From assembly GCF_029814175.1 (NCBI RefSeq), contig NZ_CP122312.1, positions 1,488,001-1,552,000 on the forward strand: DNA of 64,000 bases, given 5' to 3'. This DNA is from Halospeciosus flavus (GTDB lineage Archaea > Halobacteriota > Halobacteria > Halobacteriales > Halobacteriaceae). How positions within the stretch are numbered: position 1 is the first letter of the stretch; each line of letters begins with the position of its first letter. The notes under the pieces are model-generated. The model did not search any database, was not told where the DNA came from, and was given only the letters and a program-made list of their open reading frames with translations. Made by a program: the position numbers and the translations under genes. Below are positions 41,270 to 49,926 of this stretch, in pieces.

Positions 41270-41743
41270 ATGTACGACACGATACTCGTCCCCGTCGACG
41301 GGAGCGCGCCCTCGAACGCCGCAGTCGACGAGGCCGTCGAACTGGCCGGCGCGTTCGGCGCCACGGTCCACTTCCTCTTCGTCGTCGACGTCGAAGGGTT
41401 CGCACTCGACGAACACGCCGGGTCCCTCGTCGAACAACTCCACCGACAGGGAGAACACGCGGTCGAGGAGGCACGAGAGACGGCGGAACGTCAGGACGTG
41501 ACCGCGTTCGGGGAGGTCCGCGAGGGCGTCCCGCACCGGACGATCGTCCGGTACGCAGAGGAGATCGACGCCGACGTCGTCGTGATGGGGACACACGGCC
41601 GGAAGGGGTTCCGACACTTCCTCCTCGGGAGTGTGACCGAACGCGTCGTCCGAGAGGCACCGGTCCCCGTGTTGACCGTCCGCGCCCCCGAAGAAGAACG
41701 CGGGGAGTCGGGGACGGAGCGAGAAGAGTCCGAAGAGTCCTAG
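41270..41743 (+). CDS. Universal stress protein UspA family
   Basis: A 157-residue UspA domain. MYDTILVPVDGSAPSNAAVD is the N-terminal signature and DVVVMGTHGRKGFRHFLLGS with VTERVVREAPVPVLTVRAP contains the ATP-binding GxxG(9)GS/T motif (GTHGRKGF...GS). It would bind ATP or similar nucleotides. An acidic C-terminal tail (EEERGESGTEREESEES) is added. Its stop overlaps that of the convergent alcohol dehydrogenase gene by 4 bases. Confidence 0.9.
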   Translation: MYDTILVPVDGSAPSNAAVDEAVELAGAFGATVHFLFVVDVEGFALDEHAGSLVEQLHRQGEHAVEEARETAERQDVTAFGEVREGVPHRTIVRYAEEIDADVVVMGTHGRKGFRHFLLGSVTERVVREAPVPVLTVRAPEEERGESGTEREESEES

Positions 41744-42801
41744 AACTCGGTGACGACCGGGACGCCGACCGTGTCGAACTCGCTCATCGCGTCGAGCGTC
41801 TCCGAGACCTCGTCGAGCGACACCGTCTCGGAGACGATGGCGCCGGGGTCGAGTTGCCCGCTCTCGACCATCGAGAGGATCTCGTCGTAGCGGGCGGGTG
41901 GCATCCCGAACGAGGCGAGGAAGTCGACTTCCCGCATCACCATCGAGTCCGTCGGGAGCGACACCTCGCCGCCCTCTTCGCCCGTCGTGAGGCCGATCTG
42001 GACGTGTTTGCCCTTCCGGCCGAGACTCGCGACGGAGTTTCGACACGTCTCGGCGATACCGAGTGCGTCGACGGCCACGTCGGCCCCACCGTCGGTGAGT
42101 TCCTGGACCGCTCCCGGGACGTGGTCGACTTCCCCGGCGTGCACGACGTGTTCGGCGCCGAGCGACTCGGCGCGTTCGAGCGTCGCCTCGTCGAGGTCGA
42201 CCGCGACCACCCGCGCCCCGAGGGCCTCCGCGATGTGGACCGCCGAGAGTCCGACACCGCCACAGCCGTGGACGGCGACCCAGTCGCCACCCTCGACGTT
42301 CGCGCGGTGGGCGAGACCGTGGAAGGCAGTGGTGAACCGACAGCCCAGGGCGGCCATGTCGACCGGATCGACGCCGTCGGGGAGTTTGACGGCGTTGAAG
42401 TCGGCGTCCGGGACGGGGAAGCGTTCGGCGAACGCGCCCGGTGCCTGCGGAGTGAAGCCGAGCGGTCGGAGGTTCTCACAGACGTTCGCGTCGCCGCGGC
42501 GGCAGTGCGGGCAGGTCCCGTCGCCGAGGGTGAACGGGACCGCGACGCGGTCGCCGACGTCGAAGTGCTCGACGTCGGAGCCGACTTCGACGACGGTCCC
42601 GGCGGGTTCGTGGCCGAGTATCTGCCCCTCCGGCGGTTTCGCACCGATCCAGTCCCAGTCGCCCTGCCAGGCGTGCCAGTCGCTCCGACAGACGCCACAG
42701 GCTTCCGTCTCGACGACGATTCCGTCGGCGTCGGCGGCGGGTGATTCGACGTCGCGGACGTCGAGCGGTTCTCCGTACTCGGTGAGGACAGCAGCGCGCA
42801 C
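41740..42801 (-). CDS. Zinc-dependent alcohol dehydrogenase (MDR family)
   Basis: A 353-residue MDR enzyme. GVCRSDWHAW (catalytic zinc Cys), GQILGHEPAGTVVEVG (His-Glu), CPHCRRGDANVCENLR (structural zinc; fewer Cys than usual), and GCGGVGLSAVHIAEALGARV (NAD(P) binding). It oxidises alcohols or reduces aldehydes. The GTG at 42801 was chosen because GGGGGAGAGG lies just upstream; a GTG at 42816 would add five residues. It is divergent from the acyl-CoA synthetase gene. Confidence 0.9.
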   Translation of the reverse strand: MRAAVLTEYGEPLDVRDVESPAADADGIVVETEACGVCRSDWHAWQGDWDWIGAKPPEGQILGHEPAGTVVEVGSDVEHFDVGDRVAVPFTLGDGTCPHCRRGDANVCENLRPLGFTPQAPGAFAERFPVPDADFNAVKLPDGVDPVDMAALGCRFTTAFHGLAHRANVEGGDWVAVHGCGGVGLSAVHIAEALGARVVAVDLDEATLERAESLGAEHVVHAGEVDHVPGAVQELTDGGADVAVDALGIAETCRNSVASLGRKGKHVQIGLTTGEEGGEVSLPTDSMVMREVDFLASFGMPPARYDEILSMVESGQLDPGAIVSETVSLDEVSETLDAMSEFDTVGVPVVTEF

Positions 42802-42853
42802 GTTCCTCTCCCCCACGGCGAAGGAGTAAAGTGTTCCTCCCGAACGACCGTGG

Positions 42854-42863
42854 GAAATTTCTT
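42854..42863 (+). promoter_or_regulatory. TATA-like promoter of the acyl-CoA synthetase gene
   Basis: GAAATTTCTT is centred about 30 bases before the ATG at 42889, consistent with a leaderless transcript. It lies in the 87-base divergent gap with the alcohol dehydrogenase gene. Confidence 0.45.
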
Positions 42864-42888
42864 TGTCACCGGTGGTGGAGTACAGCGT

Positions 42889-44910
42889 ATGGACTCACTC
42901 GCGGAAGTAGACGAAATCGTTCACCGACCCACCGAGGAGTTCGTCGACTCGACGAACGTCCAGCAGTTCATGGACGAGCACGGTATCGACGACGTCGCGG
43001 AACTCCGCGAGCGGACGGCCTCGGACCTGGAGTGGTTCTGGGACGAGGTCGTCGACACACTCGATATCGAGTTCTACGAGGACTACGACACGGTCCGGGA
43101 CGACACGGACGGACCGCAGTTCACGGACTGGTACGTGGGTGGGGAGTTGAACGTCGCGCACAACACGGTCGACCGCCACGTGGCCCGGGACAGCGAGACG
43201 CGCAACAAGGTCGCTTGTACTTGGGAGGGCGAAGGTGGGGAAGTTCGAGAACTCACCTACCACGAACTCTCTCGGCAGGCGAACCAGGTTGCCAACGTAC
43301 TGGTCGAACGCGGCATCAAGGAGGGCGATACGGTCGGACTGTACATGCCGATGGTGCCCGAAGTCGTCTCGATTCTCTACGGCATCTTCGAGGTGGGCGC
43401 CATCGCGGTGCCCATCTTCTCCGGGTTCGGGACGGACGCGACGGCGACCCGCATCGCGGACGCCGAGTGCTCGGTCCTCTTCACGGGCGACGGCTTCTAC
43501 CGCCGCGGCGACGAGGTCACCCTCAAAGAACAGGCCGACGCGGCCATCGAACAGGCCGGTCACGTCGAGCACACCATCGTCTACGAACGACTCGGTGCCG
43601 ACATTCCCTGGGACGACGAGCGCGACGAGTGGTGGGCCGACGCCGTCGAAACCGCCGACGACGAGTTCGAGACGCGCTCGATGGCCGCCGACGACCCCTG
43701 TATGCTCCTCTACTCCTCGGGCACCACCGGCAAGCCCAAGGGCATCGTCCACACCCACGCCGGCACGGTCGTCCAACCCACCAAAGAAATCTACTTCAAC
43801 TTCGACCACAAGCCGAGTGATCGCTTCTTCTGGGTGAGCGACATCGGGTGGATGATGGGACCGTGGACGCTCGTGGGCAACCACGCGCTCGGCGGCACCG
43901 TCTTCATGTACGAGGGGGCGCCCGACTACCCCGAACCGGACCGTTTCTGGCGGATGATCGACCGCCACGACATCACGACCTTCGGCGTCTCCCCCACCGC
44001 TATCCGCGCCCTCCGGAAGCACGGCAGCCGCCGGACGGGGTCCGACGAGCCATCCGAGTCCGACGGACCCGGAGACGACGAGTGGGTGGAGGACCACGAC
44101 CTCTCCAGTCTCCGCCTGCTCGGGTCGACCGGCGAACCGTGGGACCCCGAGTCGTGGAAGTGGTTCTACGAGGAGGTCGGCGGCGGCGAGGCACCCATCA
44201 TCAACATCTCCGGCGGGACCGAAATCGTCGGCTGTTTCCTCGCGCCCCTCCCGAACGAACCGCTCAAGCCGTGTACGCTCGGCGGACCGGGTCTCGGGAT
44301 GGACGTCGACATCGTGAACTCGCAGGGCGAGTCCGTCGCGGACGAGCACGAACGCGGCTTCCTCGTCGCCCGGTCGTCGTGTCCGTCGATGACCAAGAGC
44401 CTCTGGAGCGGCGACGAGCGCTACCTCGAGGAGTACTGGTCGACGTTCGAAGACCCACCGATGTGGGACCACGGCGACTGGGCGCAGAAGGACGAAGACG
44501 GCTTCTGGTTCCTCCACGGCCGTGCCGACGACGCCATCAACGTGGCCGGGCGGAAGGTCGGCCCGGCCGAGGTCGAGGGCGCGCTCATCGACCACGAGGC
44601 GGTCAACCAGGCCGCGGCCGTCGGCGTCCCCGACGACACGACGGGCGAGGCGGTCGTCGCCTACGTGATCCTGGAGGAGGGGTACGACGTCTCCGACGCC
44701 CTGCGCGAGGAACTGCGCGAGCAGGTCGGCGCGGAACTCGGCAAGCCGTTCAAGTCCCGAGAGGTGCTGTTCGTCGACGAGTTCCCCAAGACCCAGTCGG
44801 GGAAGATCGTCCGCCGGGCCATCGAGGGGGCCTACACCGGCGAGGAACTGGGCGACACCTCCTCCATCGAGAACCCCGAGGCCATCGACCGACTCCAGGA
44901 CGCGGAGTAG
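42889..44910 (+). CDS. AMP-forming acyl/acetyl-CoA synthetase
   Basis: A 673-residue ANL-superfamily ligase. The P-loop-like motif is LLYSSGTTGKPKGIVHTHAG, GSTGEPWDPESWKWF and ISGGTEIVGCFL follow, and the hinge and C-domain contain GRADDAINVAGRKVGPAEVE; the acylation Lys lies in KTQSGKIVRRA. An N-terminal extension with DEVVDTLDIEF is typical of acetyl/propionyl-CoA synthetase relatives. It activates short carboxylic acids with ATP and CoA. A shorter ANL-like gene converges on it (44926-45621). Confidence 0.9.
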   Translation: MDSLAEVDEIVHRPTEEFVDSTNVQQFMDEHGIDDVAELRERTASDLEWFWDEVVDTLDIEFYEDYDTVRDDTDGPQFTDWYVGGELNVAHNTVDRHVARDSETRNKVACTWEGEGGEVRELTYHELSRQANQVANVLVERGIKEGDTVGLYMPMVPEVVSILYGIFEVGAIAVPIFSGFGTDATATRIADAECSVLFTGDGFYRRGDEVTLKEQADAAIEQAGHVEHTIVYERLGADIPWDDERDEWWADAVETADDEFETRSMAADDPCMLLYSSGTTGKPKGIVHTHAGTVVQPTKEIYFNFDHKPSDRFFWVSDIGWMMGPWTLVGNHALGGTVFMYEGAPDYPEPDRFWRMIDRHDITTFGVSPTAIRALRKHGSRRTGSDEPSESDGPGDDEWVEDHDLSSLRLLGSTGEPWDPESWKWFYEEVGGGEAPIINISGGTEIVGCFLAPLPNEPLKPCTLGGPGLGMDVDIVNSQGESVADEHERGFLVARSSCPSMTKSLWSGDERYLEEYWSTFEDPPMWDHGDWAQKDEDGFWFLHGRADDAINVAGRKVGPAEVEGALIDHEAVNQAAAVGVPDDTTGEAVVAYVILEEGYDVSDALREELREQVGAELGKPFKSREVLFVDEFPKTQSGKIVRRAIEGAYTGEELGDTSSIENPEAIDRLQDAE

Positions 44911-44925
44911 TCGCTCCTCGGCGAG

Positions 44926-45621
44926 TCAGAACGACACCGACGACGGCGACATCACTCGGTCTTCCGGGACGTCCTCGCCGCCGACGGCGACGGTCCCCGT
45001 CTCGTCGGGTGTCGGCAGGAGCGACACGGCGTCGGCGAAGTGCGGGGCGAGCAGGCCCGCGACGACGACGCCGGGGTCGGTGAGGGACCCACGGACCGCC
45101 ACGACGTCGTTCGCGTCGAGGCCGTCCGCGACCGTCTCCGCGGCGTCGAGCAGGGCCGCGTGGCTGTAGGCCGTGTCCTCGGTACGGAGCGCCGTCGTCT
45201 CTCCGTCGAACCCGACGGGCGGGAAGGCTGGGTTCTCGCTCCAGGCGTCACGCTCGAAGTAGCCCCACGAGGGGTCTGTGGGTTCGTCGCCGTAGGCGAC
45301 CCGCTGCCCGCCGGGCGGGAGGGACACCGCGCCGATGTCGTCGGCCGGTCCCACGACGGCGCGCGCGTCCGACTCGTCCGGGAGGCCGAAGCGGACGGCA
45401 GCCCCGAGTAGGGTCGCACCGAGGGCGGAGAAGACCGCCTGTGGCACGGAGTCGTCGGCGACGACGACGTCCACGCCCTCGCGGACGCCGTGGTGGCGGA
45501 GGAAGTTACCGGCGCGGTAGGTCGTCGTCCGGAGTTCGCGGGCGGAGTGTGCTCGGCCGTCCCACCGTAGCGCGTCGCGCTCGCCGTCGAGGACGGAGAC
45601 GAGGTCGTAGAGCGTGTCCAT
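44926..45621 (-). CDS. Short AMP-binding-enzyme-like protein, catalytic motifs absent
   Basis: A 231-residue protein that resembles only the N-terminal part of acyl-CoA synthetases: DLVSVLDGERDALRWDGR, then AGNFLRHHGVREGVDVVV, AVFSALGATLLGAAVRFGL. The P-loop (SSGTTGxPKG) and C-terminal domain are missing, so it cannot itself be an ATP-dependent ligase. It may be a haloarchaeal regulatory or scaffold relative. It converges on a full acyl-CoA synthetase. Length is normal for similar haloarchaeal proteins I recognise, so it is probably not a recent truncation. Confidence 0.6.
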   Translation of the reverse strand: MDTLYDLVSVLDGERDALRWDGRAHSARELRTTTYRAGNFLRHHGVREGVDVVVADDSVPQAVFSALGATLLGAAVRFGLPDESDARAVVGPADDIGAVSLPPGGQRVAYGDEPTDPSWGYFERDAWSENPAFPPVGFDGETTALRTEDTAYSHAALLDAAETVADGLDANDVVAVRGSLTDPGVVVAGLLAPHFADAVSLLPTPDETGTVAVGGEDVPEDRVMSPSSVSF

Positions 45622-45685
45622 GCTCGGAGTTGTGACTCGGCGCGCTAAGGTGCTACGTTCGGAGAACGGAGCGTCGGCGGCCGGG

Positions 45686-45946
45686 CTACAGTTCGCCTTC
45701 TTCCCGCAGACCCGCGATGATGTCGTCGACGAGGTCGTCGACGTTGTCGTAGGGGAATTCGGCCTGTCCGGAGAGTTTCGTCGCGAGTTCCATCGCGGAG
45801 TACTGTTTGTCGCCCGCCTGGAACTTCGTCGCGGGTCCGTTCGGGAGCGCCGGGACGAGGCCCATCTGGTTCTTCACGGGGTAGTCGGCGTCCTTGAACG
45901 CGTCGGTGAGCTCCTGGCGAAGTTCGGCTTCGACTTCACTCGGCAT
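45686..45946 (-). CDS. MTH865-like family protein
   Basis: An 86-residue protein. DADYPVKNQMGLVPALPNGP then KFQAGDKQYSAMELATKLSG and FPYDNVDDLVDDIIAGLREE match the small archaeal MTH865 family (helical, EF-hand-like in structure, unknown role). The ATG at 45946 is the family start; residues encoded further upstream are Arg-rich and not conserved in character. The 221-base gap to the peptidase gene holds no other gene. Confidence 0.8.
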   Translation of the reverse strand: MPSEVEAELRQELTDAFKDADYPVKNQMGLVPALPNGPATKFQAGDKQYSAMELATKLSGQAEFPYDNVDDLVDDIIAGLREEGEL

Positions 45947-46167
45947 GGGTAGCAGTGCACGCGGGCCGACGAAAAGGATTGTGGGACGGTCGTTCGCAGA
46001 CGCCCCGAACTGGGAGCGTTTTGCCCGCTCGCGTCGACGTCCCGCTCTCCGCCGAGTCGGACGAGCGACGTCGGTCGTGCACCCGCTACGTAATCGAACA
46101 CGAGGAGTAGCGGCCGTCGCCACCGTCCTCCGATACGTTTTACGTCGTACCGTTCGACACTCCGCGT

Positions 46168-47220
46168 ATGGACGCAGATTTCGACTTGCTGCAGGAACTC
46201 ACCGAAGCGCGCGGTGTCCCCGGCTACGAGGACCGCATCCGCACCATCGTGAAGCGCGAACTCGAAGACCACGTCGACGAAATTCGCACCGACTCGATGG
46301 GCAACGTCGTCGCCACGGTCGAGGGGAGCGAGAACCCCGACTACGAGGTCGCCATCGCCGCCCACATGGACGAGATCGGCTTCATGGTCAAGCACGTCAC
46401 CGACGAGGGGTTCCTCCAGATGGACACCCTCGGCGGGTGGGACGCCCGCGTGCTCCGCGCCCAGCGCGTCACCGTCCACACGCCCGAGGAGGACCTCCCC
46501 GGAATCATCGGGTCGCCGCCGCCGCACACGATGGACGAGGAGGACCGCGAGAGCACGGACGAGGTCGAGGACTTCTACGTCGACCTCGGACTCCCCGCCG
46601 ACGAGGTCGAAGAACGCGTCTCCGTCGGCGACCAGATCACGATGGATCAGGACACCCGGATGGTCGGTGACACGGTCACCGGGAAGTCGATGGACGACCG
46701 CGTCTGTCTCTTCCAGATGATCGAAGCGGCGAAGCGCGTCGACCCCGACGTGACCATCCACTTCGCCGCCACGGTCCAGGAAGAAGTGGGCCTGCGCGGC
46801 GCGAAGGCACTCGGCGTCGACCTCGACCCGGACCTCGCCGTCGCGCTCGACGTAACCGTCGCCAACGACATCCCGCAGATCAGCGACGAGGCCGACTACG
46901 TCACCGAACTCGGCGACGGGGCGGCGATCAAACTCAAGGACGGCAGCGTCATCACGAACCCGAAGGTCCACCGCCGGATGCGGACGGTCGCCGAGACCGA
47001 GGACGTCCCCTACCAACTCGAAGTGCTCCCCTCGGGCGGGACCGACACCGCGGGCTTCCAGAACACCCACGGCGCCAAGCCTGTCGGCGCCATCTCCATC
47101 CCCCTCCGGTACATGCACACCGTCACGGAGGCCGCCCACGAGGACGACGTCGACGCCGCCGTCGACCTCCTCACCGCCTTCCTCGACACCGAAGACGGCG
47201 AGAACGACTACACGCTCTGA
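46168..47220 (+). CDS. M42 family glutamyl aminopeptidase-type metallopeptidase
   Basis: A 350-residue co-catalytic zinc peptidase. VAIAAHMDEIGFMV holds the first His/Asp, TGKSMDDRVCLFQMIEA the bridging Asp, ATVQEEVGLRGAKAL the catalytic Glu pair, VALDVTVANDIP another Asp, and AISIPLRYMHTVTEAA the last His. M42 (FrvX/TET) enzymes form large tetrahedral aminopeptidases that degrade peptides after the proteasome. TTTTACG (46139-46145) is about 26 bases before the ATG. Confidence 0.9.
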   Translation: MDADFDLLQELTEARGVPGYEDRIRTIVKRELEDHVDEIRTDSMGNVVATVEGSENPDYEVAIAAHMDEIGFMVKHVTDEGFLQMDTLGGWDARVLRAQRVTVHTPEEDLPGIIGSPPPHTMDEEDRESTDEVEDFYVDLGLPADEVEERVSVGDQITMDQDTRMVGDTVTGKSMDDRVCLFQMIEAAKRVDPDVTIHFAATVQEEVGLRGAKALGVDLDPDLAVALDVTVANDIPQISDEADYVTELGDGAAIKLKDGSVITNPKVHRRMRTVAETEDVPYQLEVLPSGGTDTAGFQNTHGAKPVGAISIPLRYMHTVTEAAHEDDVDAAVDLLTAFLDTEDGENDYTL

Positions 47221-47247
47221 GGCGACGGCCCCTTCTATACCTCCGTC

Positions 47248-47263
47248 GAGTACATAAGTGACC
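47248..47263 (+). repeat. Promoter-proximal repeat GAGTACATAAGTGACC, copy 1
   Basis: Sixteen identical bases also occur at 58853-58868. Here they follow TTCTATACC (47233-47241) and include a GTG (47258) that could open a leaderless 28-codon frame ending TAA at 47342-47344. Confidence 0.5.
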
Positions 47264-47340
47264 GCCGCGACTCCGGGCGATGGACCTGCGGTCGACGGGC
47301 GACCCGCGGCGACGTCGGTGGCTGCGAGAGACTACCAATA

Positions 47341-47347
47341 TTAAATA
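47341..47347 (+). promoter_or_regulatory. TATA box of the halocyanin gene
   Basis: TTAAATA, in CAATATTAAATACCC, is centred about 27 bases before the ATG at 47371, indicating a leaderless mRNA. Confidence 0.55.
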
Positions 47348-47370
47348 CCCCCGTGCCCAACCCGTGTACC

Positions 47371-48009
47371 ATGACAACGGACGACACCCAACTCTCGCGG
47401 CGCGGGTTCCTCCGTGCGGCCGGGACGAGTGCCGCGCTCGCCGGCGGCGCGACGGGGAGTGCCGTCGCCGCCGAAGGGGGCGGCGGGAGCAAACCCGACT
47501 TCGGCGGGTGGCTCGAAGGCGTCGACGGCGGGTTCAAAGACGCACGTGGACAGAGCGAGGTGACCGTCATGGTCGGCGCACAGGGCAACGGCGGCGCGTA
47601 CGCCTTCTCGCCGGCCGGACTCTGGGTCGACCCGGGGACGACGGTCAAGTGGGAGTGGACCGGCGACGGGGGTGCGCACAACGTCCACGCGGTCGAGGGT
47701 GCCAGTTTCGAGAGCGACCTCTACACCGCGCCCGGCGTCCACTTCGAGCACACCTTCGAGTCGGGCGGTATCGTCGACTACCAGTGCGACCCGCACGTCT
47801 CGATGGGGATGAAGGGAGCCGTCGCCGTCGGCGACGACGTCCCGACCGGCGGTGGTGGCGGCTACGTGTCCATCCTCCCCGACAGCGCGAAGATCATCGG
47901 CATCGCCGGGACCGCCGTGATGACGCTCGCGCTCGGGTTCAGCTACGTCTTCATGCGCTTCGGCGGCGACTTCGGGGCGGACGCCGAGTTCGAGGGCGGC
48001 GAGGAGTAA
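47371..48009 (+). CDS. Halocyanin-type blue copper protein with C-terminal membrane helix
   Basis: A 212-residue protein. The Tat signal (QLSRRGFLRAAGTS) directs export. The plastocyanin-like domain (about 62-155) has the type 1 copper ligands: H103 in GAHNVHAV, and C139, H142 and a Met (145 or 147) in DYQCDPHVSMGM. A transmembrane helix (about 174-196, KIIGIAGTAVMTLALGFSYV) anchors it, followed by an acidic tail. It carries single electrons at the membrane surface, probably between a quinol-oxidising complex and an oxidase. No such complex is adjacent. Confidence 0.9.
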   Translation: MTTDDTQLSRRGFLRAAGTSAALAGGATGSAVAAEGGGGSKPDFGGWLEGVDGGFKDARGQSEVTVMVGAQGNGGAYAFSPAGLWVDPGTTVKWEWTGDGGAHNVHAVEGASFESDLYTAPGVHFEHTFESGGIVDYQCDPHVSMGMKGAVAVGDDVPTGGGGGYVSILPDSAKIIGIAGTAVMTLALGFSYVFMRFGGDFGADAEFEGGEE

Positions 48010-48525
48010 TCAGTAACTCCGGACCGTCACGTCGACCGGCCGTGACTCGCCCTCCAGGTCGGCGACGACGCGTTCGACGACCCGTTTTCCCTCCTTCTCG
48101 ACGAGCGAGCGGACCTTCGACTCCACGTCGAACGGGACGAACCGCGGGAGGTCGAGGACGCCCGAGTCGACCTGGTGTGGGTGGTAGGTCACGCGGAGGG
48201 TGACGCGCGTCGCGGAGGTTCGGTCCGCGGGGGCCTCCTCCGGGACGGCGTCGAGTTCCCACGCGCCCTCGGCGTCGACGTCCTTCGTCACCTCCCACGA
48301 AATTTCGTGGGGCGGGTCGACGTCGGTGACGCGGGTGTGGAGGACGTAGGAGAGTTTCCACCACTCGAAATGGAGGCGGTAGGTCGTCCCCGGCCCGCCC
48401 TCGCCCTCCTGCTCGACACGGGCGAGGTGTTCGGAGTAGCGGGCGTAACGGGGGAAGTCGAGGAGGAACTCGTAGGTCTCCGAGGGCGGCAGGTAGACGA
48501 CGGTACTGACTTCGAGCGTCTGCAC
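48010..48525 (-). CDS. SRPBCC/polyketide cyclase-like lipid-binding fold protein
   Basis: A 171-residue START/SRPBCC-like protein: TVVYLPPSETYEFLLDFPRY opens the fold, TYRLHFEWWKLSYVLHTRV forms central strands, and a long C-terminal helix (VESKVRSLVEKEGKRVVERV) closes it. Such proteins bind hydrophobic ligands. The GTG at 48525 is supported by a GGGGGAGG Shine-Dalgarno sequence just upstream. Its stop abuts that of the convergent halocyanin gene. Ligand unknown. Confidence 0.75.
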   Translation of the reverse strand: MQTLEVSTVVYLPPSETYEFLLDFPRYARYSEHLARVEQEGEGGPGTTYRLHFEWWKLSYVLHTRVTDVDPPHEISWEVTKDVDAEGAWELDAVPEEAPADRTSATRVTLRVTYHPHQVDSGVLDLPRFVPFDVESKVRSLVEKEGKRVVERVVADLEGESRPVDVTVRSY

Positions 48526-48635
48526 GCCTCCCCCTGGGTGGGCGACGCCCTTAACTCCCGTACCTGCGCCCGTTCTCACCTCCGCGGCGTGCCGGGACCG
48601 ATGGCTTTTGGACGGCCGCCCGCCGACGGGCACGT

Positions 48636-49409
48636 ATGTCCGACGAGAACCCGAGCGTCGTCGTGGTCGGTGGCGGTCCCGCCGGCCTCACGGCGTCGCT
48701 GTTCACCGGCCGCTCCGACATGCCGACCACGGTCCTCGACGAACCGGAGTCCATCCTCCGGCGCAACGCCCACCTGGAGAACGTCCCCGGCTTCCCCGTG
48801 GGTGTGAACTCCCGACTCTTCCTCGACATGCTCGATGACCAGGCCGAACGCGCCGGCGTCGAGCGCGAGCAGGCCGAGGTGACGGCCGTCCACCGCGACG
48901 ACCCGACCGACGCCGACGAACCGTTCGTCGTCGAGACGGCCGATGGCGACGCCTACACCGCGGACGTCGTCGTCGCCGCGACCAAGTCCTCGCCCGCCTA
49001 CCTCGACCCGCTCTCCGACGACCTCGAACTCGACCAGCAGGGGTCGAAGACCTACGTCTCGGCCGACGAGCGCGGCCGGACGGACGTGCCGGGACTCTAC
49101 GTCGCCGGCCGTCTCGCCGCCAAACCCCACCAGACCGTCGTCGCCGCGGGTCACGGCGGCGAGGTAGGAATCACCGTCGTCGAGGACTCGGAGGTCCCCT
49201 TCTACCACGACTGGGTCGTTCCCGAGGGCTACTTCACCGGCCGTGGCCGCGAGGTGCCGCCGGGCTGTGAAGAGATCGACGAAGAAGAACGGCGGCGCCG
49301 CGAGGAGGAGTCTATCGAGATCATGCGCGACTACTTCGACGAACCCCACCCCGAGGAGCCGACGATGCACCCGAGCGTCGCCGAGGACGAGGACGAAGAC
49401 GACGAGTAG
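48636..49409 (+). CDS. Thioredoxin-reductase-like FAD protein without CxxC
   Basis: A 257-residue flavoprotein. VVVVGGGPAGLTASLFTGRS is the FAD fold and DVPGLYVAGRLAAKPHQTVV the second FAD motif. The central NADPH domain and redox CxxC of thioredoxin reductase are absent, leaving only the FAD domain. A C-terminal charged tail of about 60 residues follows (EEIDEEERRRREEESIEIMR). It may be a single-domain ferredoxin-linked or non-thioredoxin oxidoreductase. Partner unknown. Confidence 0.8.
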   Translation: MSDENPSVVVVGGGPAGLTASLFTGRSDMPTTVLDEPESILRRNAHLENVPGFPVGVNSRLFLDMLDDQAERAGVEREQAEVTAVHRDDPTDADEPFVVETADGDAYTADVVVAATKSSPAYLDPLSDDLELDQQGSKTYVSADERGRTDVPGLYVAGRLAAKPHQTVVAAGHGGEVGITVVEDSEVPFYHDWVVPEGYFTGRGREVPPGCEEIDEEERRRREEESIEIMRDYFDEPHPEEPTMHPSVAEDEDEDDE

Positions 49410-49541
49410 CGACTCACCGACCGTTTTTCTGCAGAGTCCGTTCCGGAGCGTTCGCTCGCCGCCGAGGTGGCCGTCCCTCAAACTGTCACCGACCCAGTTG
49501 ATAGCGTGAACCATATGTGCCTCGGTCACACAGGTCAGTGT

Positions 49542-49871
49542 ATGCGCCGACCGAACGTAGACGACCTCGGCAGACGGGCCGCGACGGCGACGATCACCGA
49601 CCTCGAGGAGTTCGCCGTCGGCTGTGGGGTGTGCTGGGCCGTCGTCGCCGCCGTCGGCGTCCTCTTCGAACTGCTCTACACCGCCGTCGCGGGCGGCGTG
49701 GTCGGCGGGTCGTGGTTCGGCGTGCTCGTCGGCGGGCCGGTCGTCCTCGCCGTCGCGTGTCTCGGCCTCGCGGCCGTCGCGGAGGTGTACGAGGCGGCGA
49801 CCGGCCGGCCCGACACGAGACACGAGTTCTCCTTCGACGACCCAGTCGACGTCGAGGAGCGGCGGGAGTAG
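49542..49871 (+). CDS. Small two-helix membrane protein, unknown function
   Basis: A 109-residue protein with two hydrophobic segments (CGVCWAVVAAVGVLFELLYT and VLVGGPVVLAVACLGLAAVA) and polar ends. CATATG (49511-49516) is about 28 bases before the ATG at 49542, supporting this start over the ATG at 49515. It lies 55 bases before coaBC on the same strand. No family recognised. Confidence 0.6.
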   Translation: MRRPNVDDLGRRAATATITDLEEFAVGCGVCWAVVAAVGVLFELLYTAVAGGVVGGSWFGVLVGGPVVLAVACLGLAAVAEVYEAATGRPDTRHEFSFDDPVDVEERRE

Positions 49872-49926
49872 TCCCGTCCGGCGGACCGGATCGTTTTAAG
49901 TCACGAGCGGCCGACCGTCCGGACGA

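Noticed and set aside
42019-42744. Long plus-strand frames opposite the alcohol dehydrogenase
   Set aside because: The minus-strand gene has all zinc and NAD(P) motifs; the opposite frames are shadows.
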